Assembly (NCBI GenBank): GCA_903894995.1
Contig: CAITSG010000217.1
Coordinates: 1 to 42,031, forward strand
Source of the DNA: an uncultured Burkholderiales bacterium
GTDB taxonomy: Bacteria; Pseudomonadota; Gammaproteobacteria; Burkholderiales; Burkholderiaceae_C
DNA: 42,031 nucleotides
Reading direction: 5' to 3'
The notes below the pieces were generated by a model. It was not told the origin of the DNA. It did not search any database and saw only the letters and a list, made by a program, of their open reading frames with translations. A program made the position numbers and the translations under genes. This document shows positions 26,500 to 37,172 of this stretch, in pieces. Numbering within the stretch: the first letter of the stretch is position 1; every line of letters starts with the position of its first letter.

Positions 26500-28626
26500 T
26501 CACAAACCCGGATAGGCACCTCTGACCTCAGCGGCATTCCCTTGAATCTGCGGCGCGTGGTCAACCCAACGCTTTGGAATCACCCAAGTGCTCATGGCGA
26601 TCACCACAAAGCCCAAAGGAACTCCAAAGACGCCTGCAGACATAGGCTGGATTCCCCACCACAGGCCCGAGAAAGGATCCATTTGAAAAAAGTGCCGGAA
26701 TCCTGGCGCATTGAACACCATGTAAATCATGGTCAGGCCCAAGCCAGACAACATCCCCAAAATGACCGCCACCCGATGTACTCGGGGCCATGTCATGCCC
26801 ATCACCATACTGGGGAAAAAAGCAGAGGCCGCCAAAGAAAACGATGCAGAGACCAAGGCCAAAATTTCTGCTGGCTTGAAGGCTGCGACCACGGCTGCGA
26901 CCATGGCTACAGCAAGCAAGGCGAATTTGGACAGGATGACTCGACCCTCAGATGACTGGGGGGCATTGAGATCACTCGGACGCATGTCACGGGCCAGCGC
27001 ATTGCTGATGGTCAAGAGCAAACCATCAGCGGTTGACAGGGCGGCTGCCAAGCCACCTGCGGCAACCAGACCCGACACCACAAATGGCATTCCACCCAAT
27101 TCGGGCGTGGCCAACATGATCATGTCCGCCCCCAACTTGAGTTCGCCCAACTGCAACAAACCATCACCATTGACATCCGAGAAAGAAACCAAGGCGGGAT
27201 CGAGTCGGGCCCATTGAGCCATCCAACTGGGTAAATCAGAAAAACTTTGCCCGACCAAATTGTTCAGCACCTCAAATTTAACCAGGACAGCCAAGGCAGG
27301 CACGCACAGATAAATCAATGCAATGAAAAACAAGGACCAAGCCACCGAGGTTCTCGTTTCAGCGACCGAAGGCAAGGTGTAAAACCTTGTCAAAAGGTGC
27401 GGCAAACCTGCTGTACCGATCATCAGGCAAAAAATCAATGCCAAAAAATTAAACCGTGATTCACTGAACAAGCGTTCCTGGGCGGGTCCTCCGTCAGGAT
27501 CCCCTGTGTAGGCTTGAACGTGTGGTGGCATTCCTCCCAAGGGACGCGACCGTTCCAAATTGTCATGCATGGCGCGTGTCCATTGCTCGCGAGCGGTAGA
27601 AGCATCGCGAGGCACAGCCAAAAGCTCACGGCGTGCTTGTGCAATGGTCGAGAAATCTGCCCCTTGCGCTTTGAGAATTTGGATTTTTTCTTCCAGCTCG
27701 AAGCGCAAATTTTGCATGGCCGCATCCACATCCTGCAAGCGAACTGCAAACATCTTGGCGCGCTGGGCGTATTCGTGTCTAACCTCTTGCTCTGCCGGGT
27801 CATCCATCAACCGTTGCTCAATGCTGGCGATGGCGGATAACTGGGAGCCATACACAAAAGGGGCTGCGGGGTTACCCAATTGCTTGTAAGCCAACCATGA
27901 CACAGGGATCAAAAAGGCCAAGAGCAACATGATGTATTGCGCCACTTGAGTCCAAGTGATGGCACGCATGCCCCCCAAAAAGGAACACAACAAAACACCG
28001 CCCAGTCCTAGCAAAATACCAATTTCGAATTGCACCCCCGTTAAGCGAGATGCAATCAGTCCAATGCCATAAATTTGGGCCACAACATAGGTGAATGAAC
28101 ACAAAACACAAGCCAATGCCGCAATGACACGAGGCCAACGTCCACCAAAGCGTTGGTCAAAATAATCCGGTAAGGTGTACAAGCGCATGGCCCGCAAATT
28201 GGGCGCAATCAAAAGCGCCACCAAACAAAAGCCACCCGTCCATCCGATCACATAGGCCACCCCTCCCGGCTGGTTCCCACTTCCTGAAAAACCCTGGAGG
28301 TACAGAGCTCCTGCAAGACTGATGAAGGAGGCCGCACTCATCCAGTCTGCAGCAGTGGCCATGCCGTTGTACATGGCCGGTATGCGGCGACCGGCTACAT
28401 AGTACTCATCCTCATCGGTGGTTCTGCCAGCAATGCCAATCAAGGCATAAATCATGACTGTGCTAAAAAGAAAGATTGGGCCAATCAGGTTGCGTGACAA
28501 ACCCAAATGCTCTGCCCAGGCCAAAGCACCAATCAAAACCAACAAAAAAACAGTGTAAATCAGGACATTGCGGTGGAGCCGCCAGCGATAAGCCGATGTC
28601 ATCGCGACTTCCAAAGGATTGCTCAT
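26500..28626 (-). CDS. Large sodium:solute symporter (SSS family, VC_2705/ActP-like)
   Basis: A 708-residue inner-membrane protein of the Na+/solute symporter family, of the long subgroup related to acetate permease ActP. SSS landmarks are DEYYVAGRRIPAMYNGMATAADWMS-type sequence (residues about 72-96), SFTYVVAQIYGIG, GGMRAITWTQ, GTAGLPHLLTRFYT and GGLAAALSTADGLLLTISNA. A large soluble insertion (about 255-385) is charged and coiled-coil-like. A second loop holds DVNGDGLLQLGE (about 484-495), a perfect 12-residue EF-hand loop. The small DUF4212 partner found beside some relatives is absent here. ATG 28626 has AGGACAGG upstream. It follows ppsA by 34 nt, so uptake of acetate- or pyruvate-like acids feeding gluconeogenesis is a reasonable inference. 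Confidence 0.9.
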   Translation of the reverse strand: MSNPLEVAMTSAYRWRLHRNVLIYTVFLLVLIGALAWAEHLGLSRNLIGPIFLFSTVMIYALIGIAGRTTDEDEYYVAGRRIPAMYNGMATAADWMSAASFISLAGALYLQGFSGSGNQPGGVAYVIGWTGGFCLVALLIAPNLRAMRLYTLPDYFDQRFGGRWPRVIAALACVLCSFTYVVAQIYGIGLIASRLTGVQFEIGILLGLGGVLLCSFLGGMRAITWTQVAQYIMLLLAFLIPVSWLAYKQLGNPAAPFVYGSQLSAIASIEQRLMDDPAEQEVRHEYAQRAKMFAVRLQDVDAAMQNLRFELEEKIQILKAQGADFSTIAQARRELLAVPRDASTAREQWTRAMHDNLERSRPLGGMPPHVQAYTGDPDGGPAQERLFSESRFNFLALIFCLMIGTAGLPHLLTRFYTLPSVAETRTSVAWSLFFIALIYLCVPALAVLVKFEVLNNLVGQSFSDLPSWMAQWARLDPALVSFSDVNGDGLLQLGELKLGADMIMLATPELGGMPFVVSGLVAAGGLAAALSTADGLLLTISNALARDMRPSDLNAPQSSEGRVILSKFALLAVAMVAAVVAAFKPAEILALVSASFSLAASAFFPSMVMGMTWPRVHRVAVILGMLSGLGLTMIYMVFNAPGFRHFFQMDPFSGLWWGIQPMSAGVFGVPLGFVVIAMSTWVIPKRWVDHAPQIQGNAAEVRGAYPGL

Positions 28627-28660
28627 CAGCCTGTCCTGATTTAATGGTGAGAGGGCAAAA

Positions 28661-31051
28661 CTAGCTGCCCAAATTGGTCCATGTTTGGATCACCGTGTCG
28701 GGATTCAACGAGATCGAGCTGATACCTTGGTCCATCAACCAATGTGCAAAGTCGGGGTGGTCCGATGGACCTTGACCGCAAATGCCGATGTATTTGCCCT
28801 GAGCCAAGCAGGCTTTAATGGCTTGCGAGATCAAAGCTGTCACTGCCGGATCGCGTTCGTCAAAGTCTGCAGCAAGCAACTCCATGCCCGAATCGCGGTC
28901 CAGACCCAAAGTCAGCTGCGTCAGATCGTTCGAGCCAATGGAGAAACCGTCGAAGAACTCCAAAAAGCGCTCGGCCAGGATGGCGTTGCTGGGAACTTCG
29001 CACATCATGATGACTTTAAGGTCCCCCTCACCTCGGCGCAGGCCTTGACTGGCCAGCAGCTGGGTGACCTTTTCTGCTTGCCCCAAGGTGCGCACAAAGG
29101 GCACCATGATCTGCACGTTGGTCAAACCCATCTCGCCGCGCACCCGCTTGAGGGCTTCGCATTCCATGGCAAATGCTTCACCAAAGTCAGCGCTGATGTA
29201 ACGCGCTGCGCCCCGGAAACCGAGCATGGGGTTTTCTTCCTCCGGCTCGTAGCGGCTGCCGCCAATGAGCTTGCGGTATTCGTTACTCTTGAAGTCGGAC
29301 AAGCGCACGATAACGGGCTTGGGCCAGAAAGCAGCAGCAATGCTGGCCACGCCTTCGGTGACTTTGTCCACATAAAAAGCGCGTGGGGAAGCGTGACCAC
29401 GGGCCACCGATTCCACGGCTTTTTTCAGGTCAGCGTCGATGGCGGGGTAATCCAGGATGGCTTTGGGGTGCACGCCAATGTTGTTGTTGATGATGAACTC
29501 CAGACGGGCCAAGCCCACGCCGGCATTGGGCAGCTGGGCAAAGTCAAAGGCCAATTGGGGGTTGCCCACGTTCATCATGATCTTGGTTTTGATCTCGGGC
29601 AACACACCGCGCTGGATTTCGCTGATTTCTGTCTCCAACAAGCCATCGTAAATGTGGCCGGTATCACCCTCGGCGCAGCTCACGGTCACCAAGGTGCCTT
29701 CGACCAGTTGTTCGGTGGCGTTGCCGCAGCCCACCACAGCCGGAATGCCCAATTCACGGGCAATGATGGCTGCGTGGCAGGTGCGCCCGCCCCGGTTGGT
29801 CACGATGGCGCTGGCGCGCTTCATCACCGGTTCCCAATTCGGGTCAGTCATGTCGGTCACCAGCACATCGCCAGGCTGAACTTGGTCCATTTCACTGATG
29901 TTGTGGACCAAGCGCACCGGACCCGTACCAATCTTTTGCCCAATCGCCCTGCCCTCGGCCAAAATGGCGCTTTTGCCTTTGAGCTTATAACGAAGCTCAG
30001 AAGTGCCCTTGGCCTGGCTTTTAACGGTCTCGGGTCTTGCTTGCAAAATGTACAGCAGGCCGTCAGTGCCGTCTTTGCCCCATTCGATGTCCATGGGTCG
30101 GCCATAGTGCTGCTCAATCACCACGGCATAGCGGCCCAATTGTTCGACTTCGTCGTCGGTCAGGCTGTAGCGGTTGCGCAGTTCGGTGGGCACATCGGTG
30201 GTTTTCACCAACTTGCCAGAAGCAACTTTTTCCTCAGGAGTGGCAAACACCATCTCGATGAGCTTGGAGCCCAGGTTGCGGCGGATCACGCTGCGCTTGC
30301 CCGCAGCCAGCATGGGTTTGTGAACATAAAACTCGTCAGGGTTCACTGCGCCCTGCACCACTGTCTCGCCCAAGCCATAGCTGGCGGTGATGAACACCAC
30401 ATCTTCAAAACCCGACTCGGTGTCTATGGTGAACATGACGCCTGCAGCGCCCAGATCAGAGCGCACCATGCGCTGAACGCCCGCCGACAAGGCCACACCA
30501 ACGTGAGCAAAACCCTTGTGCACGCGGTAACTGATGGCGCGGTCGTTGTAGAGCGAGGCGAACACCTCTTTCATTTTGTGCAGCACATCCTCGATGCCGA
30601 CCACGTTCAGGAAGGTTTCTTGTTGCCCTGCAAAAGAGGCGTCTGGCAAATCTTCGGCCGTTGCCGAAGAACGCACCGCAAACGAGGCTTCGGTATTGCT
30701 GCCCTGGAGTCGAACAAACTCCTCGCGGATGGCTTGCTCCAAATCGGCCGGAAAAGGTTGGGCTTCGACCATGGCTCGGATTTCGGCACCTGTAGCGGCC
30801 AATGCACGCACATCTTCGGTATCCAGAGCATCAAGTCGAGCGTTGATGCGCTCGGTCAGACCACCAAACGCCAAGAATTCGCGAAAAGCGTGGGCGGTGG
30901 TGGCAAAGCCCGTGGGTACACGCACACCCGATGGCAGTTGGGAAATCATCTCGCCCAAGCTGGCGTTTTTGCCGCCGACCGACTCAACGTCGGTCATGCG
31001 CAACAACTCAAAAGGGACGACCATTGCGGTCTCGTTGAAAAGGACAGACAT
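28661..31051 (-). CDS. ppsA: Phosphoenolpyruvate synthase
   Basis: Converts pyruvate, ATP and water to PEP, AMP and phosphate, the entry to gluconeogenesis from C3 compounds. The 796-residue protein has the ATP-grasp domain first ([11 protein letters not shown], about residue 25), the swivelling phosphohistidine domain with [15 protein letters not shown] (catalytic His, about residue 420), and the C-terminal TIM-barrel with MCEVPSN and [20 protein letters not shown] 31051 has GGAG 7 nt upstream. Its regulator ppsR is divergent, 146 nt away; that spacer contains an 8-bp inverted repeat (TCGGGGTT 31092-31099 / AACCCCGA 31119-31126) and the palindrome AATCAATTGATT (31143-31154). Confidence 0.98.
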   Translation of the reverse strand: MSVLFNETAMVVPFELLRMTDVESVGGKNASLGEMISQLPSGVRVPTGFATTAHAFREFLAFGGLTERINARLDALDTEDVRALAATGAEIRAMVEAQPFPADLEQAIREEFVRLQGSNTEASFAVRSSATAEDLPDASFAGQQETFLNVVGIEDVLHKMKEVFASLYNDRAISYRVHKGFAHVGVALSAGVQRMVRSDLGAAGVMFTIDTESGFEDVVFITASYGLGETVVQGAVNPDEFYVHKPMLAAGKRSVIRRNLGSKLIEMVFATPEEKVASGKLVKTTDVPTELRNRYSLTDDEVEQLGRYAVVIEQHYGRPMDIEWGKDGTDGLLYILQARPETVKSQAKGTSELRYKLKGKSAILAEGRAIGQKIGTGPVRLVHNISEMDQVQPGDVLVTDMTDPNWEPVMKRASAIVTNRGGRTCHAAIIARELGIPAVVGCGNATEQLVEGTLVTVSCAEGDTGHIYDGLLETEISEIQRGVLPEIKTKIMMNVGNPQLAFDFAQLPNAGVGLARLEFIINNNIGVHPKAILDYPAIDADLKKAVESVARGHASPRAFYVDKVTEGVASIAAAFWPKPVIVRLSDFKSNEYRKLIGGSRYEPEEENPMLGFRGAARYISADFGEAFAMECEALKRVRGEMGLTNVQIMVPFVRTLGQAEKVTQLLASQGLRRGEGDLKVIMMCEVPSNAILAERFLEFFDGFSIGSNDLTQLTLGLDRDSGMELLAADFDERDPAVTALISQAIKACLAQGKYIGICGQGPSDHPDFAHWLMDQGISSISLNPDTVIQTWTNLGS

Positions 31052-31197
31052 GCTAAAGCTCCAAAGTTAAAACCGGGTTTCCAGCAGCAGTTCGGGGTTT
31101 TGCTTGTTCTTGTGATGGAACCCCGAGCCAACCGCGATAGATAATCAATTGATTTTAGGGGTCATGTTGACCTCAGCCATTGAAATAAATTACACGC

Positions 31198-32019
31198 ATG
31201 CCAAAACGTACTGTATTTTTCGTCTCTGACGGCACGGGGATCACCGCCGAAACTTTTGGCAACGCCATTCTTGCCCAGTTCGACATGAAGTCGCGGCATG
31301 TACGTCTGCCCTTTACTGACACCATCGACAAGGCTCACCAAGCTGTTCGGCAAATCAACCACACCGCCGAGACCGAAGGGAAGAAACCCATTGTGTTCAC
31401 GACTTTGGTGAACATGGATGTGCTCAAAGTTTTGCAAGAGCACTGTCAAGGCATGTTGCTCGACATGTTCGGCACCTTTGTGAACCCACTTGAGGCCGAA
31501 CTGGGCATCAAGTCCCACCACCGAGTGGGTCGCTTCTCGGATGTCAGCAAAAGCAAGGAATACCACGACCGGATCGAAGCCATCAACTTTTCACTGGCGC
31601 ACGACGATGGTCAATCAAACCGGGACTTGGAGTCGGCCGAAGTGATTTTGGTCGGCGTGAGCCGCAGCGGGAAGACCCCGACCAGCTTGTACCTGGCCAT
31701 GCAGCACGGTCTCAAAGCCGCCAACTACCCTTTGATTCCAGAAGACTTTGACCGCCGCCAATTGCCACCGGATTTGGTGCCTCACCGTAAAAAGATTTTC
31801 GGCTTGAGCATCCACCCTGACCGTTTGGCTGAAATCCGCGCGGAACGACGACCCAATTCACGTTACGCGAGCATCGAAAACTGCCGCATGGAAGTCTCCG
31901 AGGCCGAGGCGATGATGCGACGATCGGGCATTCGCTGGCTCTCTACAACAACCAAGTCCATCGAAGAAATCGCCACCACCATCTTGCAAGAAATCAAGCC
32001 TGATCGGCTGTTTTACTGA
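31198..32019 (+). CDS. ppsR: PEP synthase regulatory protein PpsR (kinase/phosphorylase)
   Basis: Bifunctional enzyme that inactivates PEP synthase by ADP-dependent phosphorylation of a threonine next to the catalytic His and reactivates it by Pi-dependent removal. The 273-residue DUF299 protein has the N-terminal [18 protein letters not shown], the central P-loop-like [15 protein letters not shown] (about 150-165), and [13 protein letters not shown] near the C-terminus. Position opposite ppsA is conserved in proteobacteria. ATG 31198 has only a weak Shine-Dalgarno. It converges with glmM. Confidence 0.97.
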   Translation: MPKRTVFFVSDGTGITAETFGNAILAQFDMKSRHVRLPFTDTIDKAHQAVRQINHTAETEGKKPIVFTTLVNMDVLKVLQEHCQGMLLDMFGTFVNPLEAELGIKSHHRVGRFSDVSKSKEYHDRIEAINFSLAHDDGQSNRDLESAEVILVGVSRSGKTPTSLYLAMQHGLKAANYPLIPEDFDRRQLPPDLVPHRKKIFGLSIHPDRLAEIRAERRPNSRYASIENCRMEVSEAEAMMRRSGIRWLSTTTKSIEEIATTILQEIKPDRLFY

Positions 32020-32040
32020 GACTGAACCACAGACTTTGAC

Positions 32041-32059
32041 GAGGCGTTAGACACGCCTC
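32041..32059. terminator. Hairpin between ppsR and glmM
   Basis: GAGGCGT-TAGAC-ACGCCTC, a perfect 7-bp stem between the convergent stops. It has no T-tract on either side, so termination by it alone is doubtful. Confidence 0.4.
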
Positions 32060-32088
32060 AAACGACAGGCCGAATCAGCGCCAAGAAT

Positions 32089-33417
32089 TCAGCGCAAAGT
32101 CGCAGCAATCCGATCAGCGCATTCCAGCGCTTGCTGCGCATCCCGAGCCTCAACCATGACCCTCACCAAGGGTTCAGTGCCACTGGCGCGAATCAAGACC
32201 CGACCCGCATCGCCCAGCTCTGCCTCAACCGCATGGGTGGCATCCCACAATGGCTGGTGACCTTGCCAATCAAAACCGGGGGCCAAGCGCACATTAATAA
32301 GGGTTTGAGGAAACAAGGTGATGCCCTCGAGCAATTGAGACATGGTCTTGCCGCTGCCCACACACGCTTGCAGCACCTGCAAGGCGCTGACCAGACCATC
32401 GCCTGTGGTGTGCTTGTCCAACGCCAACAAATGGCCAGAGCCCTCACCACCCAGCAACCAGCCTTTGTCGTGCAAGACCTCAAGCACATAACGATCACCC
32501 ACTTTGGCTCGCACAAACTGAACGCCTCGCTGCTTCAGAGCGACTTCGACCGCCAAATTGGTCATCAAGGTGCCTACAGCTCCAGGCACAGCCTCGTCGC
32601 GGGCCAAGCGATCGGCCACCATCAAATACAAGAGTTCATCACCATTGAACAAGCGCCCGGTTGAGTCCACCACCTGCAGGCGATCAGCATCCCCATCCAA
32701 AGCAATGCCGTAATCGGCACGTTGGTCTTTGACCGCCTGAACCAATGCTGCCGGATGCGTGGCACCCACATCCTTGTTGATGTTCAGGCCATCGGGTGAG
32801 CAGCCGATGGCGATGACTTCTGCACCCAGTTCATGAAAAACCTTGGGGGCGATTTGATAAGCAGCACCGTGCGCAGCGTCCACCACGATCTTGAGGCTCT
32901 TGAGGGTCAAGTCGTTCGAAAAGGTGCTCTTACAAAACTCGATGTAACGGCCGGCCGCATCGTCCAATCGGCGTGTTTTACCGAGGTTGGCAGAGTCGAC
33001 CCAAACGGGGTCTTCCGACAAAGTGGCTTCAACAGCCTCTTCCCAAGCATCAGACAATTTTTTACCTTGCGCGCTGAAAAACTTGATTCCGTTGTCTGCA
33101 AACGGGTTGTGGCTGGCACTGATGACCACCCCCAATGAGGCGCGTTGTGCACGGGTCAGGTATGCCACTGCAGGTGTGGGGACCGGGCCTAACAACACAA
33201 CATCTACGCCCGCAGAGTTGAAGCCGGACTCCAGTGCACTTTCCAACATGTATCCAGAAATACGCGTGTCTTTACCAATCAATACCGTTGGGTGATGTTC
33301 TTGCAATTTCAGAACCCGACCCACTGCGTGCGCCAAACGCAAGATGAAGTCTGGCGTGATAGGTCTTTGGCCCACCGTGCCTCGAATACCGTCTGTACCA
33401 AAGTATTGTCGTGCCAT
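32089..33417 (-). CDS. glmM: Phosphoglucosamine mutase
   Basis: Interconverts glucosamine-6-phosphate and glucosamine-1-phosphate on the way to UDP-GlcNAc for peptidoglycan and LPS. The 442-residue protein starts [16 protein letters not shown], has the phosphoserine loop [14 protein letters not shown] (Ser102), the Mg loop DGDADR, and the C-terminal phosphate-binding [17 protein letters not shown] 33417 is preceded by GGAAA 8 nt upstream; the frame extends to 33444 without support. It is the last gene of rlmE-ftsH-folP-glmM and lies 91 nt after folP. Confidence 0.98.
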   Translation of the reverse strand: MARQYFGTDGIRGTVGQRPITPDFILRLAHAVGRVLKLQEHHPTVLIGKDTRISGYMLESALESGFNSAGVDVVLLGPVPTPAVAYLTRAQRASLGVVISASHNPFADNGIKFFSAQGKKLSDAWEEAVEATLSEDPVWVDSANLGKTRRLDDAAGRYIEFCKSTFSNDLTLKSLKIVVDAAHGAAYQIAPKVFHELGAEVIAIGCSPDGLNINKDVGATHPAALVQAVKDQRADYGIALDGDADRLQVVDSTGRLFNGDELLYLMVADRLARDEAVPGAVGTLMTNLAVEVALKQRGVQFVRAKVGDRYVLEVLHDKGWLLGGEGSGHLLALDKHTTGDGLVSALQVLQACVGSGKTMSQLLEGITLFPQTLINVRLAPGFDWQGHQPLWDATHAVEAELGDAGRVLIRASGTEPLVRVMVEARDAQQALECADRIAATLR

Positions 33418-33508
33418 GTGAACGTTTCCGTTTTTTGTTATCAATGAATGTGTGAATTTTAGCGAATCAACAGATCAACAAAACTGACACACAAGCTGAA
33501 TCAACGAT

Positions 33509-34396
33509 TCAAAGTACAACGTGTTGCTGATTCATAAAATGCCAGATTTTGAGCGCATCCACCGTGTCCTTGACATCATGGACCCTCACCACAGAGGCTC
33601 CTCGTTCCACCGCCATCAAGGCGGCAGCGACGCTGGCCACTTGTCTTTGCGAGGGTTCAGGCACTTGACCGTCTTGCGCCAATGCAGCACCCAAAGCCGA
33701 TTTGCGCGACCACCCGGCCAACAAAGGAGATCCCAAGTGCAGTAAATCGGATTGTCTGGCCAAAAGCTGAAAGTTTTGCGCAACGGTTTTGCCAAAACCA
33801 ATGCCAGGGTCCAACACCACTCGTGAAGCCGCCACACCCAAATCCAACAAGGCGCTCAGGCGGCCACGCAAAAAGGCATCCACTTCATACAACACATCTC
33901 CCGTCATCGGTTGAACTTGCATGGTTTGAGGAGTGCGGTGCATGTGCATCAAACACACGCCACACCTGGGGTGGGAAGCCACCACTTGCTCGGCACCCGG
34001 CTGACGCAAAGCCCATATGTCATTGACGATGTCAACACCCCAGTCCAAGCAGGCTTGCATCACCTCAGGTTTGTAAGTGTCCACAGAAATGGGAACTTGC
34101 CAATTGACCATTTCGCGCAACAAGGGCTCAAGCCGCGCCAACTCTTGCTCCAGGGGAACCACCACAGCGCCAGGGCGGGTGGACTCCGCCCCGATGTCCA
34201 AAATGTCTGCCCCCTCGCGCAGCAGTTGCTCGGCGTGGCGCAACGCCTGACTGGTTTTGGCATGCAGGCCACCGTCGGAAAAGGAATCTGGCGTGACATT
34301 GACAATGCCCATGACCAAAGGCCGAGTCAGGTCCAAGTCAAAACGAGAAGTTTGCCAGTGCTTGAACGAAGGACGAGGCACGGGTTTGAGTGTCAT
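33509..34396 (-). CDS. folP: Dihydropteroate synthase
   Basis: Condenses p-aminobenzoate with the pterin pyrophosphate in folate synthesis; target of sulfonamides. The 295-residue TIM-barrel has both signatures: GIVNVTPDSFSDGG near residue 30 and ILDIGAESTRPGA near residue 70, plus DPGIGFGKT and GWSRKSALG. ATG 34396 is preceded by GGGAAA 5 nt upstream. The ribosome-binding site directly follows the T-tract of a terminator (34410-34432), so folP expression depends on transcription passing that terminator. Confidence 0.97.
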   Translation of the reverse strand: MTLKPVPRPSFKHWQTSRFDLDLTRPLVMGIVNVTPDSFSDGGLHAKTSQALRHAEQLLREGADILDIGAESTRPGAVVVPLEQELARLEPLLREMVNWQVPISVDTYKPEVMQACLDWGVDIVNDIWALRQPGAEQVVASHPRCGVCLMHMHRTPQTMQVQPMTGDVLYEVDAFLRGRLSALLDLGVAASRVVLDPGIGFGKTVAQNFQLLARQSDLLHLGSPLLAGWSRKSALGAALAQDGQVPEPSQRQVASVAAALMAVERGASVVRVHDVKDTVDALKIWHFMNQQHVVL

Positions 34397-34409
34397 CAGA
34401 ATTTCCCAT

Positions 34410-34432
34410 AAAAAACGGGGCCTAAGGCCCCG
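34410..34432 (-). terminator. Intercistronic terminator between ftsH and folP
   Basis: Minus strand: CGGGGCC-TTA-GGCCCCG followed by TTTTTT, a strong 7-bp GC stem with a 3-nt loop. It starts 28 nt after the ftsH stop, and its T-run ends 14 nt before the folP ATG, two nucleotides before the folP Shine-Dalgarno. It may set the ratio of FtsH to FolP/GlmM. Confidence 0.85.
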
Positions 34433-34459
34433 CTCTTCAGAACACAAGACTTGAAAAAA

Positions 34460-36376
34460 TCAAGCCGCTGTGGTGGCCGGTTCCGGCTGCACGGTCGGTG
34501 TACCGCCACCGTTGCTGCCACCGGAAGGTGGTGTGCGGGGTGTCCAGTCCTTGGGGGGCAAAGGATCACGGCCAGCCATGATGTCGTCAATCTGGTCCTT
34601 GTCGATGGTTTCCCACTCCAGCAAGGCTTTGGCCATGGCATGCATCTGCGCACTGTGCTCTTCGATCAGTCCGCGGGCCAGCTTGTACTGCTCGTCGATG
34701 ATGCGACGTACTTCCATATCCACTTTTTGCATGGTGGACTCGCTCATGTTGGTGGTCTTGGTCACCGAACGACCCAAGAACACTTCGCCTTCGTTCTCGG
34801 CATAGACCATCGGGCCCAAGGCATCGGTCATGCCATAGCGCATCACCATGTCACGGGCAATCGAGGTCGCACGCTCGAAGTCATTGCTGGCACCCGTGGT
34901 CATTTGGTGCATGAACACTTCCTCTGCAATGCGACCGCCGAACAACATGCTGATCTGGTTCAACATGAATTCCTTGTCATAACTGTACCGGTCTTGCTCA
35001 GGTAGGCTCATCGTCACACCCAGGGCGCGGCCACGAGGAATGATGGTGACCTTGTGCACCGGATCGCACTTGGGCAGCAATTTACCAATCAAGGCATGAC
35101 CTGCTTCGTGATAAGCCGTGTTGCGCCGCTCATGCTCGGGCATGACCATGCTTTTGCGCTCAGGGCCCATCAGGATTTTGTCCTTGGCCTTTTCAAAGTC
35201 AACCATCTCAACCACACGGGCGTTGCGACGGGCTGCCATCAAAGCCGCTTCGTTGCACAGGTTGGCCAGATCGGCACCGCTCATGCCAGGCGTGCCACGC
35301 GCGATCACACCCGCATTGACGTCTTGGCCAATCGGCACTTTGCGCATGTGCACGTTCAAGATTTGCTCACGCCCACGGATGTCGGGCAAGGTCACGTAAA
35401 CCTGGCGGTCAAAACGACCAGGGCGCAGCAAGGCAGCGTCCAAAATGTCAGGGCGGTTGGTGGCCGCGACCACGATCACACCCAGATTGGTCTCAAAGCC
35501 ATCCATCTCGACCAGCATCTGGTTGAGGGTTTGCTCGCGCTCGTCGTTGCCACCACCCAGGCCAGCACCACGTTGGCGGCCGACAGCGTCAATTTCGTCA
35601 ATGAAAATGATGCAAGGCGCGTTCTTTTTGGCGTTTTCGAACATGTCGCGGACACGGGCAGCGCCAACGCCGACAAACATTTCCACAAAATCAGAACCCG
35701 AGATGCTGAAAAAAGGCACCTTGGCTTCTCCTGCGATGCCCTTAGCCAACAGGGTTTTACCTGTTCCTGGCGGGCCAACCAGCAACAAGCCACGGGGGAT
35801 TCGCCCCCCCAATTTCTGGAATTTCTGAGGGTCTTTCAGGAAGTCTACGACCTCTTTGACTTCCTCTTTGGCCTCGTCGCAACCAGCAACGTCCGCGAAA
35901 GTGACCTGGTTGTTGTTTTCATCCAGCATACGGGCCTTGGACTTGCCGAAGCTGAACGCTCCGCCCTTGCCGCCGCCTTGCATTTGGCGCATGAAATACA
36001 CCCAAACACCAATCAAGAGAAGCATCGGGCCCCAGCTGACCAGCAAGGTCATGAGCAATGAGCCCTCCTCGCGGGGTTTGACGTCGAACTTCACGCCACT
36101 GTTGATCAAGTCCCCCACCAAGCCACGATCAAGGTAGGTAGCCGTCGTTTTGATGCGGCGATCGTCGTTGGTGATGGCCAGAATTTCGGTGCCACCAGGG
36201 CTCTCGGAAATGGTAGCGCTCTTGATCCGGTTACCGCGAACCTCTTCGAGGAAATCTGAATAGCCAATGGCACTCGCGCCTGCGACACCACGGTTGTCAA
36301 ATTGCTTGAACAAGGTAAACAGCACCATGGCAATCACCATCCAGACGGCAATTTTGGAAAACCAAGGGTTATTCAA
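34460..36376 (-). CDS. ftsH: ATP-dependent zinc metalloprotease FtsH
   Basis: Membrane-bound hexameric AAA+ protease that degrades unassembled membrane proteins and regulators such as LpxC and sigma-32 in E. coli. The 638-residue protein has an N-terminal membrane span (about 8-25), a periplasmic domain, a second span (about 100-120), the AAA module with GPPGTGKT (about 199) and [13 protein letters not shown], the SRH region, and the zinc site HEAGH (about 419). The C-terminus is a Gly/Pro/Thr-rich tail. TTG 36376 is chosen: GGAG lies 6 nt upstream and the resulting start, (M)NNPWFSK, matches relatives; TTG 36388 is in frame but would remove that ribosome-binding site. RlmE ends 102 nt upstream. 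Confidence 0.96.
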   Translation of the reverse strand: MNNPWFSKIAVWMVIAMVLFTLFKQFDNRGVAGASAIGYSDFLEEVRGNRIKSATISESPGGTEILAITNDDRRIKTTATYLDRGLVGDLINSGVKFDVKPREEGSLLMTLLVSWGPMLLLIGVWVYFMRQMQGGGKGGAFSFGKSKARMLDENNNQVTFADVAGCDEAKEEVKEVVDFLKDPQKFQKLGGRIPRGLLLVGPPGTGKTLLAKGIAGEAKVPFFSISGSDFVEMFVGVGAARVRDMFENAKKNAPCIIFIDEIDAVGRQRGAGLGGGNDEREQTLNQMLVEMDGFETNLGVIVVAATNRPDILDAALLRPGRFDRQVYVTLPDIRGREQILNVHMRKVPIGQDVNAGVIARGTPGMSGADLANLCNEAALMAARRNARVVEMVDFEKAKDKILMGPERKSMVMPEHERRNTAYHEAGHALIGKLLPKCDPVHKVTIIPRGRALGVTMSLPEQDRYSYDKEFMLNQISMLFGGRIAEEVFMHQMTTGASNDFERATSIARDMVMRYGMTDALGPMVYAENEGEVFLGRSVTKTTNMSESTMQKVDMEVRRIIDEQYKLARGLIEEHSAQMHAMAKALLEWETIDKDQIDDIMAGRDPLPPKDWTPRTPPSGGSNGGGTPTVQPEPATTAA

Positions 36377-36478
36377 GAATGACTCCAATATTAAAAGACA
36401 AACTTTATTTTAGGCCCGCAGCAGCCCTTCAACGCGTTGCAATGGGGTTTGGCCCTCGAAAAGGCAGGAATTAATGGT

Positions 36479-37141
36479 TCAAAAAGCATGAATCAGGCCC
36501 ATACCCACCAAAAACGTCTCTGAAGACTTATCGCGCGAGGACTTTGGCTTGATCGGTTTGACCACTTTGAAAGTCTCTTTGAACATCTTGACAATCTGGC
36601 TGTAGCCGCTGCCGTGGAACACCTTTACCACCAAGGCCCCTTGTGGCTTCATGTGGTTCTGAGCAAATTCGACCGCTAACTCGATCAAATGTTGAATACG
36701 GGCAGCGTCTGAGGTCTCAATGCCAGACAGGTTGGGGGCCATGTCGGACACCACCACATCAGCCTGCCGCCCTTGCAGTGCTTCCTCTAGCAAAGCTGCG
36801 ACCTCGATCTCTCGGAAATCCCCTTGAATGAACTGCACGCCCTCCACTGGCGTCATGGGCAGGATGTCCAGCGCGATGATGCGGCCATTGAGCTCACCTA
36901 CTGCTGCGCCATCTGGCGACAAGCGACGGCGCAAATACTGGCTCCATGCGCCAGGGGCTGAGCCCAAGTCCACAACCAAATCACCCGGACGGATCAGGCC
37001 CAAAGTCTCATCTATTTCCTTGAGCTTGTAAGCCGCACGTGCACGGTACCCCTCTTTGAGGGCCAACTTCACGTAAGTGTCATTCACGTGGTCGTTCAAC
37101 CAAGCTTTATTGACCTTTTTACTTTTGGTTTTGACTTTCAT
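36479..37141 (-). CDS. rlmE: 23S rRNA 2'-O-methyltransferase RlmE (FtsJ/RrmJ)
   Basis: Methylates the 2'-O of U2552 in 23S rRNA during 50S maturation, using S-adenosylmethionine. The 220-residue protein has the SAM-binding motif [15 protein letters not shown] (about 56-70) and the K-D-K-E catalytic residues, visible as K in YKLKEID, D in [12 protein letters not shown] in LVVKVF and E in [11 protein letters not shown] 37141 is preceded by AAGGA 9-10 nt upstream; the open frame beyond it runs antisense to yhbY. First gene of the rlmE-ftsH-folP-glmM group. Confidence 0.97.
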   Translation of the reverse strand: MKVKTKSKKVNKAWLNDHVNDTYVKLALKEGYRARAAYKLKEIDETLGLIRPGDLVVDLGSAPGAWSQYLRRRLSPDGAAVGELNGRIIALDILPMTPVEGVQFIQGDFREIEVAALLEEALQGRQADVVVSDMAPNLSGIETSDAARIQHLIELAVEFAQNHMKPQGALVVKVFHGSGYSQIVKMFKETFKVVKPIKPKSSRDKSSETFLVGMGLIHAF

Positions 37142-37160
37142 TCTTTTGCGTCCTTGCGGG

Positions 37161-37166
37161 GATAAT
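37161..37166 (+). promoter_or_regulatory. yhbY: Candidate -10 directly before yhbY
   Basis: GATAAT in GGGGATAATACG ends 6 nt before the yhbY ATG (37173). Transcription would then start at or within a base or two of the ATG, giving a leaderless message. No clear -35 is present. The whole spacer to the divergent rlmE is only 31 nt. Confidence 0.35.
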
Positions 37167-37172
37167 ACGAAG

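Noticed and set aside
28685-31144. Open frame of 819 codons antisense to ppsA
   Set aside because: Same kind of shadow; the minus strand encodes a complete PEP synthase with its catalytic motifs.
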